DNA of 64,000 nucleotides from Ctena decussata (GCA_963989385.1 OZ022509.1:50050271-50114270); one strand, 5' to 3'; positions 45,234 to 55,634 are shown, numbered from the stretch's first letter. Translations and numbers: made by a program. Notes: generated by a model not told the origin, from the letters alone.

Positions 45234-45626
45234 TTATTCATTAACAAACCATTCGACCTTCACATTTGTGTTGCTGTGACCCCTATCTTGATGAACCCCA
45301 ACTGTCCATCGACTCATGTCCAGACGCCTAGCCGTTGATACAATCGTAAACCACCAGTAAGGGTTCGACTGAAACATAATCTCTGGCGCTCGCTCGATAC
45401 TGACTGACCTGATATGAGCAGCACCAACTTCTTGTCCAGAAATACCCAAGTTGTCTGCCTGGTGGAATATTGAGTATTCTTGTTCAATGTCGTCACCATC
45501 AAACTGTAACCTATATCTAACTTCTGCCCCATTTCTGACGGCATGTACAAGAACTTCCTTTGATCCGGACGTAGCTTCCCCGCATTCTGTTGTAGAAAGT
45601 ACCTTCTTCCATTCTCCCTCATCAAT
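45234..45626 (-). CDS. modular host protein, last exon (3' part)
   Basis: Final coding segment of the minus-strand gene. In the frame ending at TAA 45234-45236 it reads DEGEWKKVLSTTE...GSKEVLVHAVRNGAEVRYRL, then NPYWWFTIVSTARRLDMSRW TVGVHQDRG and VEWFVNE. That is one complete module of the repeat seen in the upstream exons (see 45877-46344). AATAAA overlaps the stop codon. The segment once joined directly to 45877-46344; the two are now separated by the MITE at 45627-45871 plus one copy of its 5-bp target duplication. With those 250 bp discounted, the exon is 861 bp and in frame throughout, and the break point falls in WFIDEGEW. As the DNA stands, reading through the MITE meets a stop at 45622. 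Confidence 0.75.
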   Translation of the reverse strand: MDEGEWKKVLSTTECGEATSGSKEVLVHAVRNGAEVRYRLQFDGDDIEQEYSIFHQADNLGISGQEVGAAHIRSVSIERAPEIMFQSNPYWWFTIVSTARRLDMSRWTVGVHQDRGHSNTNVKVEWFVNE

Positions 45627-45871
45627 CAGGGGCGTAGCTAGGGGTAATTACACAGTACGAACAATCATGTTTTATACTCATTAAGGGCAATAGTAGGAGG
45701 TTAAGCCGGCAAGATATTTCCAATTTTCCTGTCTGTTGCCAGTTAGTATTAAAATCATGCCCAACAAACAACATTTCAGCATGAAAATACACAGGTGTGT
45801 GTTGAAATTTTGTCAATTGACAAAATTTCAATACGCACCTGCGTATTTGCGTATAGGTAGCTACGCCCTTG
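45627..45871. mobile_element. hAT-like MITE inserted in a coding exon
   Basis: Ends CAGGGGCGTAGCTAGG and GGTAGCTACGCCCTTG are inverted with one mismatch in the last eight bases. TCAAT is duplicated exactly at 45622-45626 and 45872-45876. The interior holds a perfect palindrome, GAAATTTTGTCAATTGACAAAATTTC. The CAGGGGCG terminus is typical of hAT elements; a 5-bp duplication is shorter than the usual 8 bp, so the superfamily is uncertain. Confidence 0.88.
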
Positions 45872-45876
45872 TCAAT

Positions 45877-46344
45877 GAACCAAACAATAGTCTCAGATTC
45901 TGTCGTAGTACCATCGACGTAAGTATTCGACCCAACCTTGTATCTAACAGTCCGGACCGTTCCTGTGGTACAAATCTGTTTCCATTCCCAGTGTACACTG
46001 CTTTTAAAATTACTGACGCCAGATTTTGATAATGAATTTAACACTGACGCACAAACCTGGCCTTTCCAGATACGAAGCTCATCCGCTTCGAATGAGAACC
46101 GTTTGTACGTCAGCTTAACCTTGTGACCATTCTTTACTGCTTGTACAAGACTGTGTAAAGATCCGGACTGCTGGTTGCCCTCTCTATCATGTTTGTAAAT
46201 TTGTTTCCAACAGGGATCAGAAAACCATTTTTGCGAGACTCTGTCGGAGGAAGCACCACGTGACGTGTGTTCGCCGGTATTCCAGCGGGACATTTGCCTC
46301 TGACCGTCAGTTGACAGGATAGTGAACCACCAGTAGTCGTTACC
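45877..46344 (-). CDS. modular host protein, exon with two module halves
   Basis: The acceptor is a pyrimidine tract then TTAAAAG just upstream of 46344; the exon opens GGT AAC GAC (GNDYWWF). It encodes the second half of one module (YWWFTILSTDGQRQMSRWNTG EHTSRGASS...KWF) and then a full one: CWKQIYKHDREGNQQSGSLHSL VQAVKNGHKVKL ... VSNFKSSVHWEWKQICTTG... VRYKVGSNT...IVWFI. The module consensus I infer is W-K-x-I ... EGxxxSGS-LxxLVxAVxNGxxV, a variable middle, then YWW-F ... TxGxxxMxRWNVGEHxSRG ... WF. I do not recognise a named domain. No signal peptide or membrane segment is visible in this part. The hairpin-bearing MITE follows immediately downstream in the exon. Confidence 0.8.
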
Positions 46345-46735
46345 CTTTTAACACAGAAAAAACAATCAATTAAGATATATAAATACTACAATTTTATTAA
46401 AACAAACACACAAAAAGAGGACCATGATGGCCCTGGATCGCTTCCCTGAGTTTCATGTGAACCAAGAATATTCGAGTACCTTACAGACCTTGGCGTAAAA
46501 TAGGTCAAGGTCAACCCAGGGTCATAATTTGAAGAAATTATGATTGGCCCGAGTTCCTAAAGCTACATACCAAGTTTCATTGCCATCAGCCAATCGCCCC
46601 ACTGGTTCTGGAAATTTTTAAAGTGACCTAGTTTTAACCCGACTTGGCCTATATTCGAACTTGCCTAGACACTGTCAAAACAAACATTCTGACAAAGTTC
46701 TACAAACATTCATTGAAAAATGAAGCATCATGAAT
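46345..46735. repeat. intronic AGCTCACC-type repeat remnant
   Basis: AAGAGGACCATGATGGCCCTGGATCGCTTCCCTG (46413-46446) is the terminal hairpin of the element family; GGTCAAGGTCAA and GTTTCATTGCCATC follow. Confidence 0.6.
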
Positions 46736-46739
46736 AGTC

Positions 46740-47245
46740 TTGTGTCATTTATCTTCAATTACATATACTTAAAAACCTACTGAAGCAAGCTTAATTAAAC
46801 TTCATGCAAAGGTTAAAAAAAAGAGATGATAGGTCACACACAAATTACTGTTATGCTGCCCAAGGTCAGGGTCACAGTCAGGGCTCAGCGGTCAAATCAT
46901 GTCTCTGAACTAACTCAAAACTGCTGAAGTGAGTTTCATCAAAAATGCAAGATAAAATGGTAACTTAAAGATAAGTAAAGTATAATAATGCGTTATGTCA
47001 GGTGCGACATTTAGGTTTCCACACACAGTCAAGGACACAACACAGTTTGGTTAGTGGTTGAATAAAGTCCCCTTAAACCCTCTTAAACTATAACTTTTAC
47101 AAGCATTCGTTGAAAAACGAAGCATCGTGAATTGCCTAGTGACCTAGTTTTTGAACCGACATGACACATGTTCGGACTTAACCTAGATATTGTTCAACAA
47201 ATACTCATTTGTCTCACGTAAATAGTGTAGACCCTGATCAGATGC
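46740..47245 (+). repeat. left arm of a long inverted repeat
   Basis: Complementary to 48385-48905 over about 500 bp, from ACATATACTTAAAAACCTAC to TGTAGACCCTGATCAGATGC. Confidence 0.88.
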
Positions 47246-47421
47246 CGCTCAAACCGGGTTGTGTTTCAGAAATAAATAAATGAATAATAATAATAATAAT
47301 AAAGAACAAGAAATGTTACAGCGTGTAACAAATGCCCCCGAAGGCCCCTTAAACTGACATTTCAGCCCTGGTTGTGGCCTTGACCTTGGGCATGGAACCT
47401 GAGTCTTGCCCATGACATATA

Positions 47422-48335
47422 CTGAACGCCAAAAGAAACGCATACAAGTGTATGTTCTTTTTTCTCAGCACTTTCACTAGGCAACTCCAAATCGATCATT
47501 GCAAAGACTATAATTTTTATCTGACCACAGTACACGATGAAACTATCATGATTTAAATCTTTCGTAAAAGAGTTACCCCACTTTTTCGAAAAACATTAAA
47601 TTCCATTGCAAGAGTATTCTTTCCTTTTCCAATAAATCATATTGTGTTCAGAAATGGTCGCTGATATGCAACTGTTTGAAAACCGCCAAGTTCATATGAA
47701 TGACATGGTTATTTATTAAACGACAGCGCTATGAAGTCGGTCCATTTTCAAATTACCTCCCTTAGTATTAAACAAAGAGTAATTTTTGAAGACCGATAAC
47801 GGCACTCTTTATGGCTTTACGCTTCAGTTTCTTTTACAAATGATTTTATGTGTTGCAGTTCACTACAGTATTATTAATTTTACAAGGATTTTCCCTTTCT
47901 GTTTGAACATATCAGACTTAGAATGTTCAGAGGAAAACCCTATGTTAAAGTAAAATGTCTGTTTACGCTTTTTTGATACCTAACTTTCCTTGGATTGTTT
48001 TTTCAAGAATTAAAGACAGCCCAAGAACAAAATGAGTTATAGAAAATTTTCTTGATACAGAGCTTAACAATCGCAGGTAAATTATGATTCACAAAGATTC
48101 TGCAGTTGAGAATATAACCTCTTAAAGTTTGCTTGTTTTTTGTAAGTTTTAATTTTGCCCCATCCTGAAAGTATTGGTTTTCACAGTTACAGTGTAAGAC
48201 GTATATGGGATTTCATATATTCTTTTTTTAAAAAACTCATTGAAACGCCAAACTAACAAGACAAAAACTGGTAGCAGTAGCCTACTTTTGAAAATTTAAT
48301 ATATATACTTTGTATGCGTTTCTTTTGGCGTCCAG
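47422..48335. mobile_element. non-autonomous TIR element, TA target site
   Basis: Ends CTGAACGCCAAAAGAAACGC and GCGTTTCTTTTGGCGTCCAG are inverted and flanked by TA on both sides, as for Tc1/mariner-type elements. 914 bp with no ORF of note. It lies in the loop between the arms of the long inverted repeat. Confidence 0.85.
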
Positions 48336-48384
48336 TATACATTCTCATTTTGCTTTACTTTCCTTTGACATTTAAATGCACGCG

Positions 48385-48905
48385 GCATCTGATCAGGGTC
48401 TACACTACGTGAGACAAATGAGTATTTGTTTGAACAATATCAAGGTTAAGTTCGAACATGTGTCATGTCGGTTCAAAAACTAGGTCACTAGACAATTCAT
48501 AATGCTTCATTTTTCAGTGAATGCTTGTAAAAGTTATAGTTTAAGAGGATTCATGGGGACTTTATTCAACCACTAACCAAACTGCGTTGAGTCCTTGACA
48601 CCAGGTGTGGTAATCTAAATGTCGCATTTGACATAACTTATTATCATATTTCACTTATTTTTAAATTACCATTTTATCTTGCATTACCTTTTTGTGAAAT
48701 TTGATGAAACTCGCTTCAGCAGTTTTGAGTCAGTTCAGAGAGACATGATTTGATCTCTGAGCCCTGACTGTGACTCTGGCCTTGGGCAGCATAACAGTAA
48801 TTTGTGTGTGACCTATCATCTCTTCTTATTTTACCTTTTCGTGAAGTTTAATTAAGCTTGCTTCAGTAGGTTTTTAAGTATATGTAATTAAAGATAAATG
48901 AGTTG
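48385..48905 (-). repeat. right arm of the long inverted repeat
   Basis: Reverse complement of 46740-47245 with scattered differences and a few small gaps. Confidence 0.88.
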
Positions 48906-48995
48906 ACCTTTGACCTCTGGCTATGACCTTGACTCTGGGTTTGGGAACCTGTATCTTGTGCATGGCAATTATTCTCATTCGGTTTTATCTCTTAT

Positions 48996-49245
48996 GTAGG
49001 GGGTGGTCGGGTGGTGCGATGGTGCTATGTATAACTTCCAGTGCCGGGGCGTCCTACTAATGTGGAACATAGTAGGGCAGGGGCCTACTGTGCTTGCAGT
49101 AGGTGCGGGTGGGTGTTGTTTGGACATTTTTCTCTTGTCTATCATTTCTCTTCTTTCTCCCTTTCTCTGGGAGACGGTCCGATATAAACCGAAATACTGT
49201 TTCAAAGGGCCGTGAAACCCAAAACAATCAATTAATCAATCAAAT
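48996..49245 (+). repeat. dispersed GTCCTACT-family repeat, best copy
   Basis: The most complete copy: GGGTGGTCGGGTGGTGCGAT to GGGCCGTGAAACCCAAAACA. It interrupts an older TGACCTTTGACC-rich repeat that continues at 49290-49480. Confidence 0.8.
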
Positions 49246-49789
49246 CTTTCCTGTAAGCTTTGTTTTTGATACTTTTCTGGGTAATTGCCGATACTATTTT
49301 GACCTCTGACCCCAAATTGTGACCTTGACCTTAGATTTGGGATCATAAATATTGTAAGTGACATACCGTCTCATTATGGTTTATCTGTATGTGAAGTTTG
49401 ATGAAATTCGCTTCAGCAGCTTTTCAGTTATCCAAGAGACAAGATTTGACCTTTGATCCCTGATTGTGACCTTTCAGCATTATGACAAATTTAATATTCT
49501 TGACTACTGGTTGCCATAATCCTTTTATGCAATGATTCGGCGAAACTGATGCTCCATCAAAGGAAATACCCCATGATAACAGGGCCATGAAACAGGGGCC
49601 GGGGGACACAGGGTGTATTCTATGTAGTAGAGAATAAATGTCTTTAAAACAGCATTGGTTTGTATGAGGACGATATTTTGCTTTCACATGTAATGACTCA
49701 TGTAATCCATGAGCCTACAAATATTTCATTAGAAATACCTGAAAAGAATTTATTCTCGTGCCTCCTTTGGTACTGGTCTTTAGACTCAC
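49246..49789. other. intron sequence, repeat remnants
   Basis: Contains TGACCTTGACCTTAGATTTG and GAAATTCGCTTCAGCAGCTTTT, related to the inverted-repeat arms at 48700-48900. Confidence 0.5.
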
Positions 49790-49988
49790 GTGCCATATAC
49801 CCATTGCTCCTACAGTTGTTTTGGAAACGTCGTACTCTAAGTTATCAGCCGGAAATGAATATGCACCATTACTGGTGATTCGTATGTCCTCAGCGTTGTT
49901 CACGGCTGACACAACTGCTGCTACGCTACCAGACACCACTTTTCCTTCAGAGGTAATGCTAAGAATTGGTATTTGGTTGCAGCTATGC
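49790..49988 (-). CDS. modular host protein, exon C
   Basis: Acceptor CCAATTTAG precedes 49988 and donor GTGAGT follows 49790 on the minus strand. The 199-bp exon completes the split codon of the preceding exon (AG|G) and ends in phase 0. It reads HSCNQIPILSITSEGKVVSG SVAAVVSAVNNAEDIRI ... SFPADNLEYDVSKTTVGAMGIWH, the first half of a module lacking the usual opening Trp. A second acceptor at 49959 (TTCTTAG) keeps the same frame but would drop ten residues; the upstream one preserves module spacing and is preferred. The following exon begins with YWWF, as exon B does after exon A. Confidence 0.75.
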
Positions 49989-50130
49989 CTAAATTGGAGT
50001 GGAAACTATGAACACCATTACTGTTCCTAAAAGAGTGACATTTCTCATACAAATACATCAGAGCTCTACAATGTTAACAGATGTTTACACTTAAGTCTTA
50101 CCAGCTTAACTTCAGCTTTCACATAACTGA

Positions 50131-50363
50131 TCAGCGACACGACAAAACAAAGTGGCATGTTCGCCCAGTAAAGACTCAGATCAGCCCGGGCAGCCACCCA
50201 ATCTGATCAGGGTCTTTGCTGTGCGCCTAAACGGTAGCTAAGGGTCTAAGATTGCTCCATGCAAACAGCCAAGACTCTGGTCAGACTGGGCGGATGCCCA
50301 GGTTGATCTTAGTCTTCGCTGAGTGCAAATGCCAGTTTGTTCGTTTTGTCATGTTGCGGCTCA
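50131..50363. mobile_element. foldback MITE, GAGCCGCGACACGAG family
   Basis: CAGCGACACGACAAAACAAA ... and complement TTTGTCATGTTGCGGCTCA, with CCAGTAAAGACTCAGATCAG and CAGACTGGGCGGATGCC inside. Slightly decayed. Confidence 0.8.
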
Positions 50364-50383
50364 TAATTATGTTGTCACTGTAT

Positions 50384-50625
50384 ATGAGCCGCGACACGAG
50401 AAAACCAACAATGTGGTTGTGCGCCCAGCGTAGACTCAGATCAGCCTGGGCATCCGCCCAGTCTGATCAGATTCTTCGCTGTCCGCATGGACATAGGTTA
50501 GTCCCTTAGCTACCCTTTAAGCGCTTTGCGAAGACTCTGATCAGACTGGGCGGATGCCCAGGCTGATCTGAGTCTGCGCTGGGCGCACAACCACATTGTT
50601 GGTTTTCTCGTGTCGTGGCTCATAT
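50384..50625. mobile_element. foldback MITE, intact copy
   Basis: Ends TGAGCCGCGACACGAGAAAA and TTTTCTCGTGTCGTGGCTCA. Both arms carry AACAATGTGGTTGTGCGCCC and CAGACTCAGATCAGCCTGGG. It starts about 20 bp after the previous copy. Confidence 0.88.
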
Positions 50626-51727
50626 GGGTAAATAGACCTTTCTGAGCCACTGTCAGAATGTCACTCACAAGACAACTAATAGTGTATAACTGACCAAGCA
50701 ACGACAACCTAGCACGTGGTACCGCTGATCCACTTGGGGAACGTCGTTACGAGAATCGAAACAAAACAGAACAGTTCCACACAAACAAAGTCGCACGTTA
50801 TAAATGTCCCACAATAAGTCCGTAATTTGCCTTACAGTTAAAAAGAGATGCATACCTGTTTCCAGTAGGTATGGCTTTGGAAAGTTCAATTAATATCTTG
50901 GCTACAGCCATCAACATATTGCAAGTACCACATTAGTCAGGCACTGGAGGGATAATTATGTTTCCCACCAAAAAAAAAAAAAGCGAGGTGGAGTACATAT
51001 TGTACGGATCCCGTTGGTGTCGGCAATAGTGTGATAGTATCTTGTATGCAGGATAGCTGCTAACCCAGGGCATGTATTTTCACCAAACATGTACGGCTGC
51101 ATCTTTGGGATAAGTTTCAGAGCTGAGTAGATTTCGGTGATAGTCTTAACCTCATTAGGGCGTAGATATGTTAAATTTTCACTAAAAATAAGATATCTCT
51201 CGACGAGTGGGTACATTTAAATTAAACTTGCATTTATGTATTGATTGGGTCTGGGGCCCCTTTTTCAATAACCGAGGATGACTTATCATGTTGAACGTTT
51301 CTTAAAAATATCCTATTTCTTGAGCCAAATGGTGGATTTTCACCCGACTTGTATGGGTCTGTCATTGGGACAAGCCATGTCCTTGAACTTGATACAGCGG
51401 GCCGGGGTAGAAAGACAGCTGTAGAAAGGGATATTCTTGTCAGATGGGCAAAAATGTATAAGGTTTGTGAAACAAGTACTGTACTTGAACCTGTCAGGAT
51501 GATGTGTAGAAGACGCAAATCTATCATTTTCAATTTTGCCTTCCCTTACCTCAACATTGGGAGTCAACCCTTTTAGGAAAGAATTTGCTTCCCTTGGAGA
51601 AATTCTTTCCTTAAAGGGAGGACCCATTATGAGTGGAGGCTGTCCTCACAAGGCAGCCAAAACCTAATCACCAAAGTTGTCTTGATTTGACAAAATGAGG
51701 GAAAATATGGATGCCAACAAATTTTAC
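50626..51727. other. intron sequence without recognised genes
   Basis: Small hairpin AAGGAAAGAATTT/AAATTCTTTCCTT at 51577-51615. ORFs on both strands over 51230-51630 show no family. Confidence 0.45.
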
Positions 51728-51855
51728 CTCACAAACCATTGTATAACCCTCTTTTCAAAATTTTGTCCACGTGATTTATGTTCACCAACATTGTATCCAG
51801 CCATTTCCCATTGACCTGTAGTACCGAAGGTTACAAACCACCAATACACGTCATC
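51728..51855 (-). CDS. modular host protein, exon B
   Basis: Acceptor CCATTCCAG before 51855 and donor GAG|GTAAAA after 51728 on the minus strand. 128 bp starting in phase 0: DDVYWWFVTFGTTGQWEMAG YNVGEHKSRGQNFEKRVIQW FV plus two bases. It is the second half of a module and follows exon A in the same order as exon D follows exon C. Confidence 0.82.
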
Positions 51856-52230
51856 CTGGAATGGAAGTTAAAGTGTACAGAAAGAAAACAAAACTAAAAA
51901 AAACTCAAAGCTGAGAGGCTGATTTAACAGGATGGGTTTAACGATTTTTTAATACGGCATTAATAGGTTAAGTGTTCGAACCCCGTTTCGTATACAGTTA
52001 ATCCTGAGGAGGCTAAGTACCTTTTGATAAAGAATACGAAAAAAAAACAATATCTCGGTATGTTGAAAAGTAGATTAACAGAAAAAATATAGAACCGGAT
52101 AAACGTGCCCTGCAAAAAAGGCGAATGATTTCAAAATATTAAAATTGAATTTTTTAAACATTTTTCAAACATCTTGAAATTTTAGTTTTAAGTAAACAAA
52201 TGACACAAAATTTTAATTATAAAGCATTAA
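51856..52230. other. intron, no feature recognised
   Basis: AT-rich unassigned sequence. Confidence 0.4.
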
Positions 52231-52470
52231 ATGAGCCGCGACACGAGAAAACCAACAATGTGGTTGTGCACCCAGCGCGGACTCAGATCAGCGTGGGCAT
52301 CCGCTCAATTTGACCAGACTCTATGTTAAGTGCTCAAAGGGTAGTTGAGGGTCTTAGCTACCTCCATGCGGACAGGGAAGACTCTGATCAGACTGGGCGG
52401 ATGCCCAGGCTGATCTGAGTCTGCGCTGGGCGCACAACCACATTGTTGATTTTGTCGTGTCGTGGCTCAA
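52231..52470. mobile_element. foldback MITE, GAGCCGCGACACGAG family
   Basis: ATGAGCCGCGACACGAGAAA to GTCGTGTCGTGGCTCAA, same internal arms as 50384-50625. Confidence 0.88.
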
Positions 52471-52645
52471 ATGAAGTAAATAGCAGAAATGAAAGTTTGT
52501 TTTTACCAACTTAATAACAAAACTTAGGCCTTTATCAGAAAAAGAAAAATAAATAAATAAAAACATCGCAAACGACTGCGTGATACCCCACCACTGCATA
52601 CCTCTTTCACTGATCCATTTTTTTTTCCTGATCTATTTTTGTTTC

Positions 52646-52923
52646 GGTAGAGGCGCGGTAGTCGAGTGGTTAGAGTGGCTCGGCTATTGTGCAGAAAGTC
52701 ACCGTAAGGTCGTGAGTTCGCGGCTCATGTCGCCATACGATGACTGGAAAACTCTCTCTGTCAACCCAGCAGTAAATGGGTACCTTTTTCGAATCAGGGA
52801 AGGATAAGGCAGCGAAAGGAGAGGGATGGGCTCCGCCTTTCATCAGCTGTGCCCAAGATACGATGGGTCTCTAACCCCTACTGCCCCTACGGCTATTAGG
52901 CTATGGGAAACCTTTACCGTTTT
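52646..52923 (+). mobile_element. tRNA-derived SINE with 12-bp target duplication
   Basis: A box TAGTCGAGTGG and B box GTGAGTTCGCGGC, then a 200-bp body. TATTTTTGTTTC is repeated exactly at 52634-52645 and 52924-52935. Different body from the other SINEs here. Confidence 0.88.
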
Positions 52924-52959
52924 TATTTTTGTTTCTCTGTTTAACCTGAGGACAGAGAA

Positions 52960-53700
52960 TTTTTAGGTTTCAGAAATATCTATTTAGCTTATGATTTTAT
53001 ATAGATTATATCAACATTTAATGCACGTATATAGCCACAGGGCAGGGGCAGATAATCCCCATGGGGTCAATTTCAACCAACACAGGAAACTTTTATATCA
53101 TTTATCATTTGCTGTAAGTTTCAGAAACACTGCTTTGAACTATGATTTTATATTGAAGTTTTTCATGATTTTATATATGCAGAGGCAGGGGTGGATAACC
53201 CCTAATGGGGTAAATTTGGAGCATCATGGGCGGCTTCTATCATGCTGATCATTTGCTGTAAGTTTCGGAAGAACTGCTTTGAAATCAGAATTTATACTGA
53301 TTTTTTCATGATTTTATACAAGTACATAGCCCAAGGGCAGATAACCCATGAGGACAAAATTTTACGGTAATGTTAAGCTTTTGTTACTTCGATCATTCTT
53401 GTGAAGTTTCAACATGATACTCGAAATAGTAAAGGAACTAGAAGCCAAAACCATATTTGATACATTGACAAGTGCCGAAACTCTATCAGAAATTATCAAA
53501 ACTTGCCCATTAACAATCCCAAGTGAGACATTCTTGATACAAATGCCTGTGCATAATTTGAATGAAATCTGTTACTAAATACGTTATCGCACGGAAACGA
53601 AGTGCGGACAGACGGACGTACGTACTACGGACGGACGGACACACGGACAGTGAGCGTGAAAACATAATACCCCGCCACTAACGTGTGGCGGGGTATATAA
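52960..53700 (+). repeat. dispersed repeat with three ~147-bp units and end hairpin
   Basis: GGGCAG-GGATAACCCC-ATGGGG blocks near 53040, 53185 and 53333 are each followed by TGCTGTAAGTTTC...CTGCTTTGAA. A (GGAC)n stretch follows at 53600-53650 and the hairpin ATACCCCGCCAC/GTGGCGGGGTAT at 53670-53696. Confidence 0.75.
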
Positions 53701-53822
53701 AAAAAGAAAATCAAATTTTTTGGGACATGTGTCATTAAAGATCTACTCCGTTGCTACGCAATGAAAATAATAGTTTTAAGAAATATTTTCTCCCGGTAAT
53801 GAAAGCGAAACTCTTGACAATA

Positions 53823-54020
53823 GGGTCAAGTCAGCTAAATTCGGACAGCAGGTAAATTCGGACAGTGACTTTGTTTCCTTTATATGTCAGTTGTTTGCAA
53901 TTAAAACAAAATTAACTGGGCAAACAGTGAAAATCCTGATGAGCCGTCTCATCTGGATTTTCACTGTTTGCAATGGTGTGTCCGAATTTACCTGCTGTCC
54001 GAACTTACCTGACTTGACCC
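53823..54020. mobile_element. TIR MITE with TA target site and nested hairpin
   Basis: GGGTCAAGTCAGCTAAATTC ... complement GACTTGACCC, flanked by TA on both sides. A second hairpin, AACAGTGAAAATCC...GGATTTTCACTGTT, sits inside at 53917-53972. Confidence 0.85.
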
Positions 54021-54164
54021 TATTATATTGTGTGTATAGGAAAAATTACAAGGGACACAACTTTATCTGACTTGTTTAGTTGACAACTGTGTGAGATGTC
54101 AGTTTCAGTTTTCTTTTATAATTGTTACAACTTTGCGCCTAGATTTAATATGGAAATAAAATAC

Positions 54165-54391
54165 CTGAAACCTGTCGTATCCAGCTTTACTTATATGGAA
54201 CAGGGCTTGAGCAAATACGTTCCCGTCAAGCACTGCAGCATTCTGGACGGAAGTGGCGTAATTTTCATTTGCAATAACCCGGATGGGCGCTCCATGCAGC
54301 ACCGCGTCCACTAAATCTGCTTTGTTACCCTTCACTGTGTTCCCTTGGGCGTCATTCTCGAATATTTTGTACCAACGTGTTCCACAACCAG
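54165..54391 (-). CDS. modular host protein, exon A
   Basis: Ends with donor CAG|GTATTT after 54165 in phase 0. Encodes CGTRWYKIFENDAQGNTVKG NKADLVDAVLHGAPIRVIAN, then VLDGNVFAQALFHISKAGYD RFQ, the first half of a module. The 5' border is uncertain. TTGTTTAG before 54391 is a fair acceptor and coincides with the edge of the repeat at 54395-55570; a CAG about 11 bases further upstream would give the phase used by exon C. No earlier exon of this gene was found between here and the right edge, so the start codon is outside the window or unrecognised. Confidence 0.72.
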
Positions 54392-54394
54392 CTA

Positions 54395-55570
54395 AACAAG
54401 AGCTGTCGCATGACAGCATAGCTCGCCTGAATTGGTGCTTGCCCATCAATCAGCCTTGGGGGGGGGGGGGGGAACTGATGGGGGGGGGGGTTGGAAGCAT
54501 GTCCATAATGAAAACACAAAAGCTATCTCAGAAATTCAGAAATAAGTCTTAAAATATAATTAAAATAAAAAAAATGAAATGAAATTTCAAAGTCCATGAG
54601 CTTGAGGTAAAAAAACTGACGGGTGGTGGGTGGGGGGGGGGGGGGGGGTGGGGGGAGGGGAGGGGGGCTAGTATGTATCAAAACCCTGAACCATTATCTA
54701 ACATCAGCCCAAGTATTAGTATCAACTGAGTCCATCGTCGTGGCACTGTGAAATATGTCTTCATAAATATAAAACTTAAACCAAAATCTTTAAAACAAAA
54801 TTCTAAGTCGATGACCTTGACTTCAAGGTCACCCAGTGGGGTAAGTATAGGGTGTTTTGTAAAAAGTCAAAAAAGAGTCTAACATCAGTTCAAGTATAAA
54901 CTAAATCTCTGCAAAGCATTATGAATCAGTATGCAATTACAAAACTTTAAAAAAGACAAAAATTTCCTAAGTCCCTGACCTTGACATCAAGATCACTGAG
55001 CGGGGTTGGGGTAGTACTCTGTAGATCTAACTACAGTGCAAATATAAAAAGAATTCATCTCTGGGTTCAGGAGATATGTGTCTTTAAAAAACTTTAACCA
55101 AAACATCCAATCAATAAAAAGACAATATTCTAAGTCCATGACCTTGACATCAAGGTCACAGAGGGGGGTGGTTGTAGTATATTCGAAAACTTTAGACCAA
55201 TATCTAACTTTAGTGCAAGTATCAAAGGAATCCATCCATGGGTTCAGGAGATATTGGGCTTTATAAAACTTTAACCAAAACATCCAGTCCAAAAAACACA
55301 CCAATTTTCTAAGTCCATGACCTTGACATCAAGGTCACAGAGTGGGGTGGGGGTGGTACCCTGTTAAACCTTGACCAATATCTAGCTACAGTGCAAGTAT
55401 CAAAAGAATCCATCCATGGGTTGAGGAGATATAGGTCTTTAAAAAACTTTAACCAAAACATCCAATTCGAACGCCGACGCTGACGCGGACGCGGACGCTG
55501 ACGCGGACACGGACGCCGACGCCGTGGTGACAACAATAGCTCTTCCTGAACTTTCGTTCAGGCGAGCTAA
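54395..55570. mobile_element. AGCTCGCCTGAA-ended element with internal tandem units
   Basis: Left end AACAAGAGCTGTCGCATGAC...GCTCGCCTGAA, right end TTCAGGCGAGCT at 55558-55569. Inside, five diverged units of about 163-180 bp start with TAAGTCCATGACCTTGACAT (54583, 54804, 54968, 55131, 55310), followed by a (GACGCG)n stretch at 55470-55525. G runs occur at 54462-54490 and 54626-54667. Confidence 0.75.
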
Positions 55571-55634
55571 AAATAGAAGGCTACGCTGAACTATCTTTTG
55601 ACCTATTCAGGTGGGGTTATTAGCTACCCAGCAG

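Noticed and set aside
51234..51627. ORFs on both strands
   Set aside because: No domain, no splice context that joins the modular gene, and mutually exclusive readings.
54462..54667. G-quadruplex regulatory region
   Set aside because: Long G runs are present, but they lie inside a repeat element and run lengths are likely unreliable; nothing links them to a promoter.
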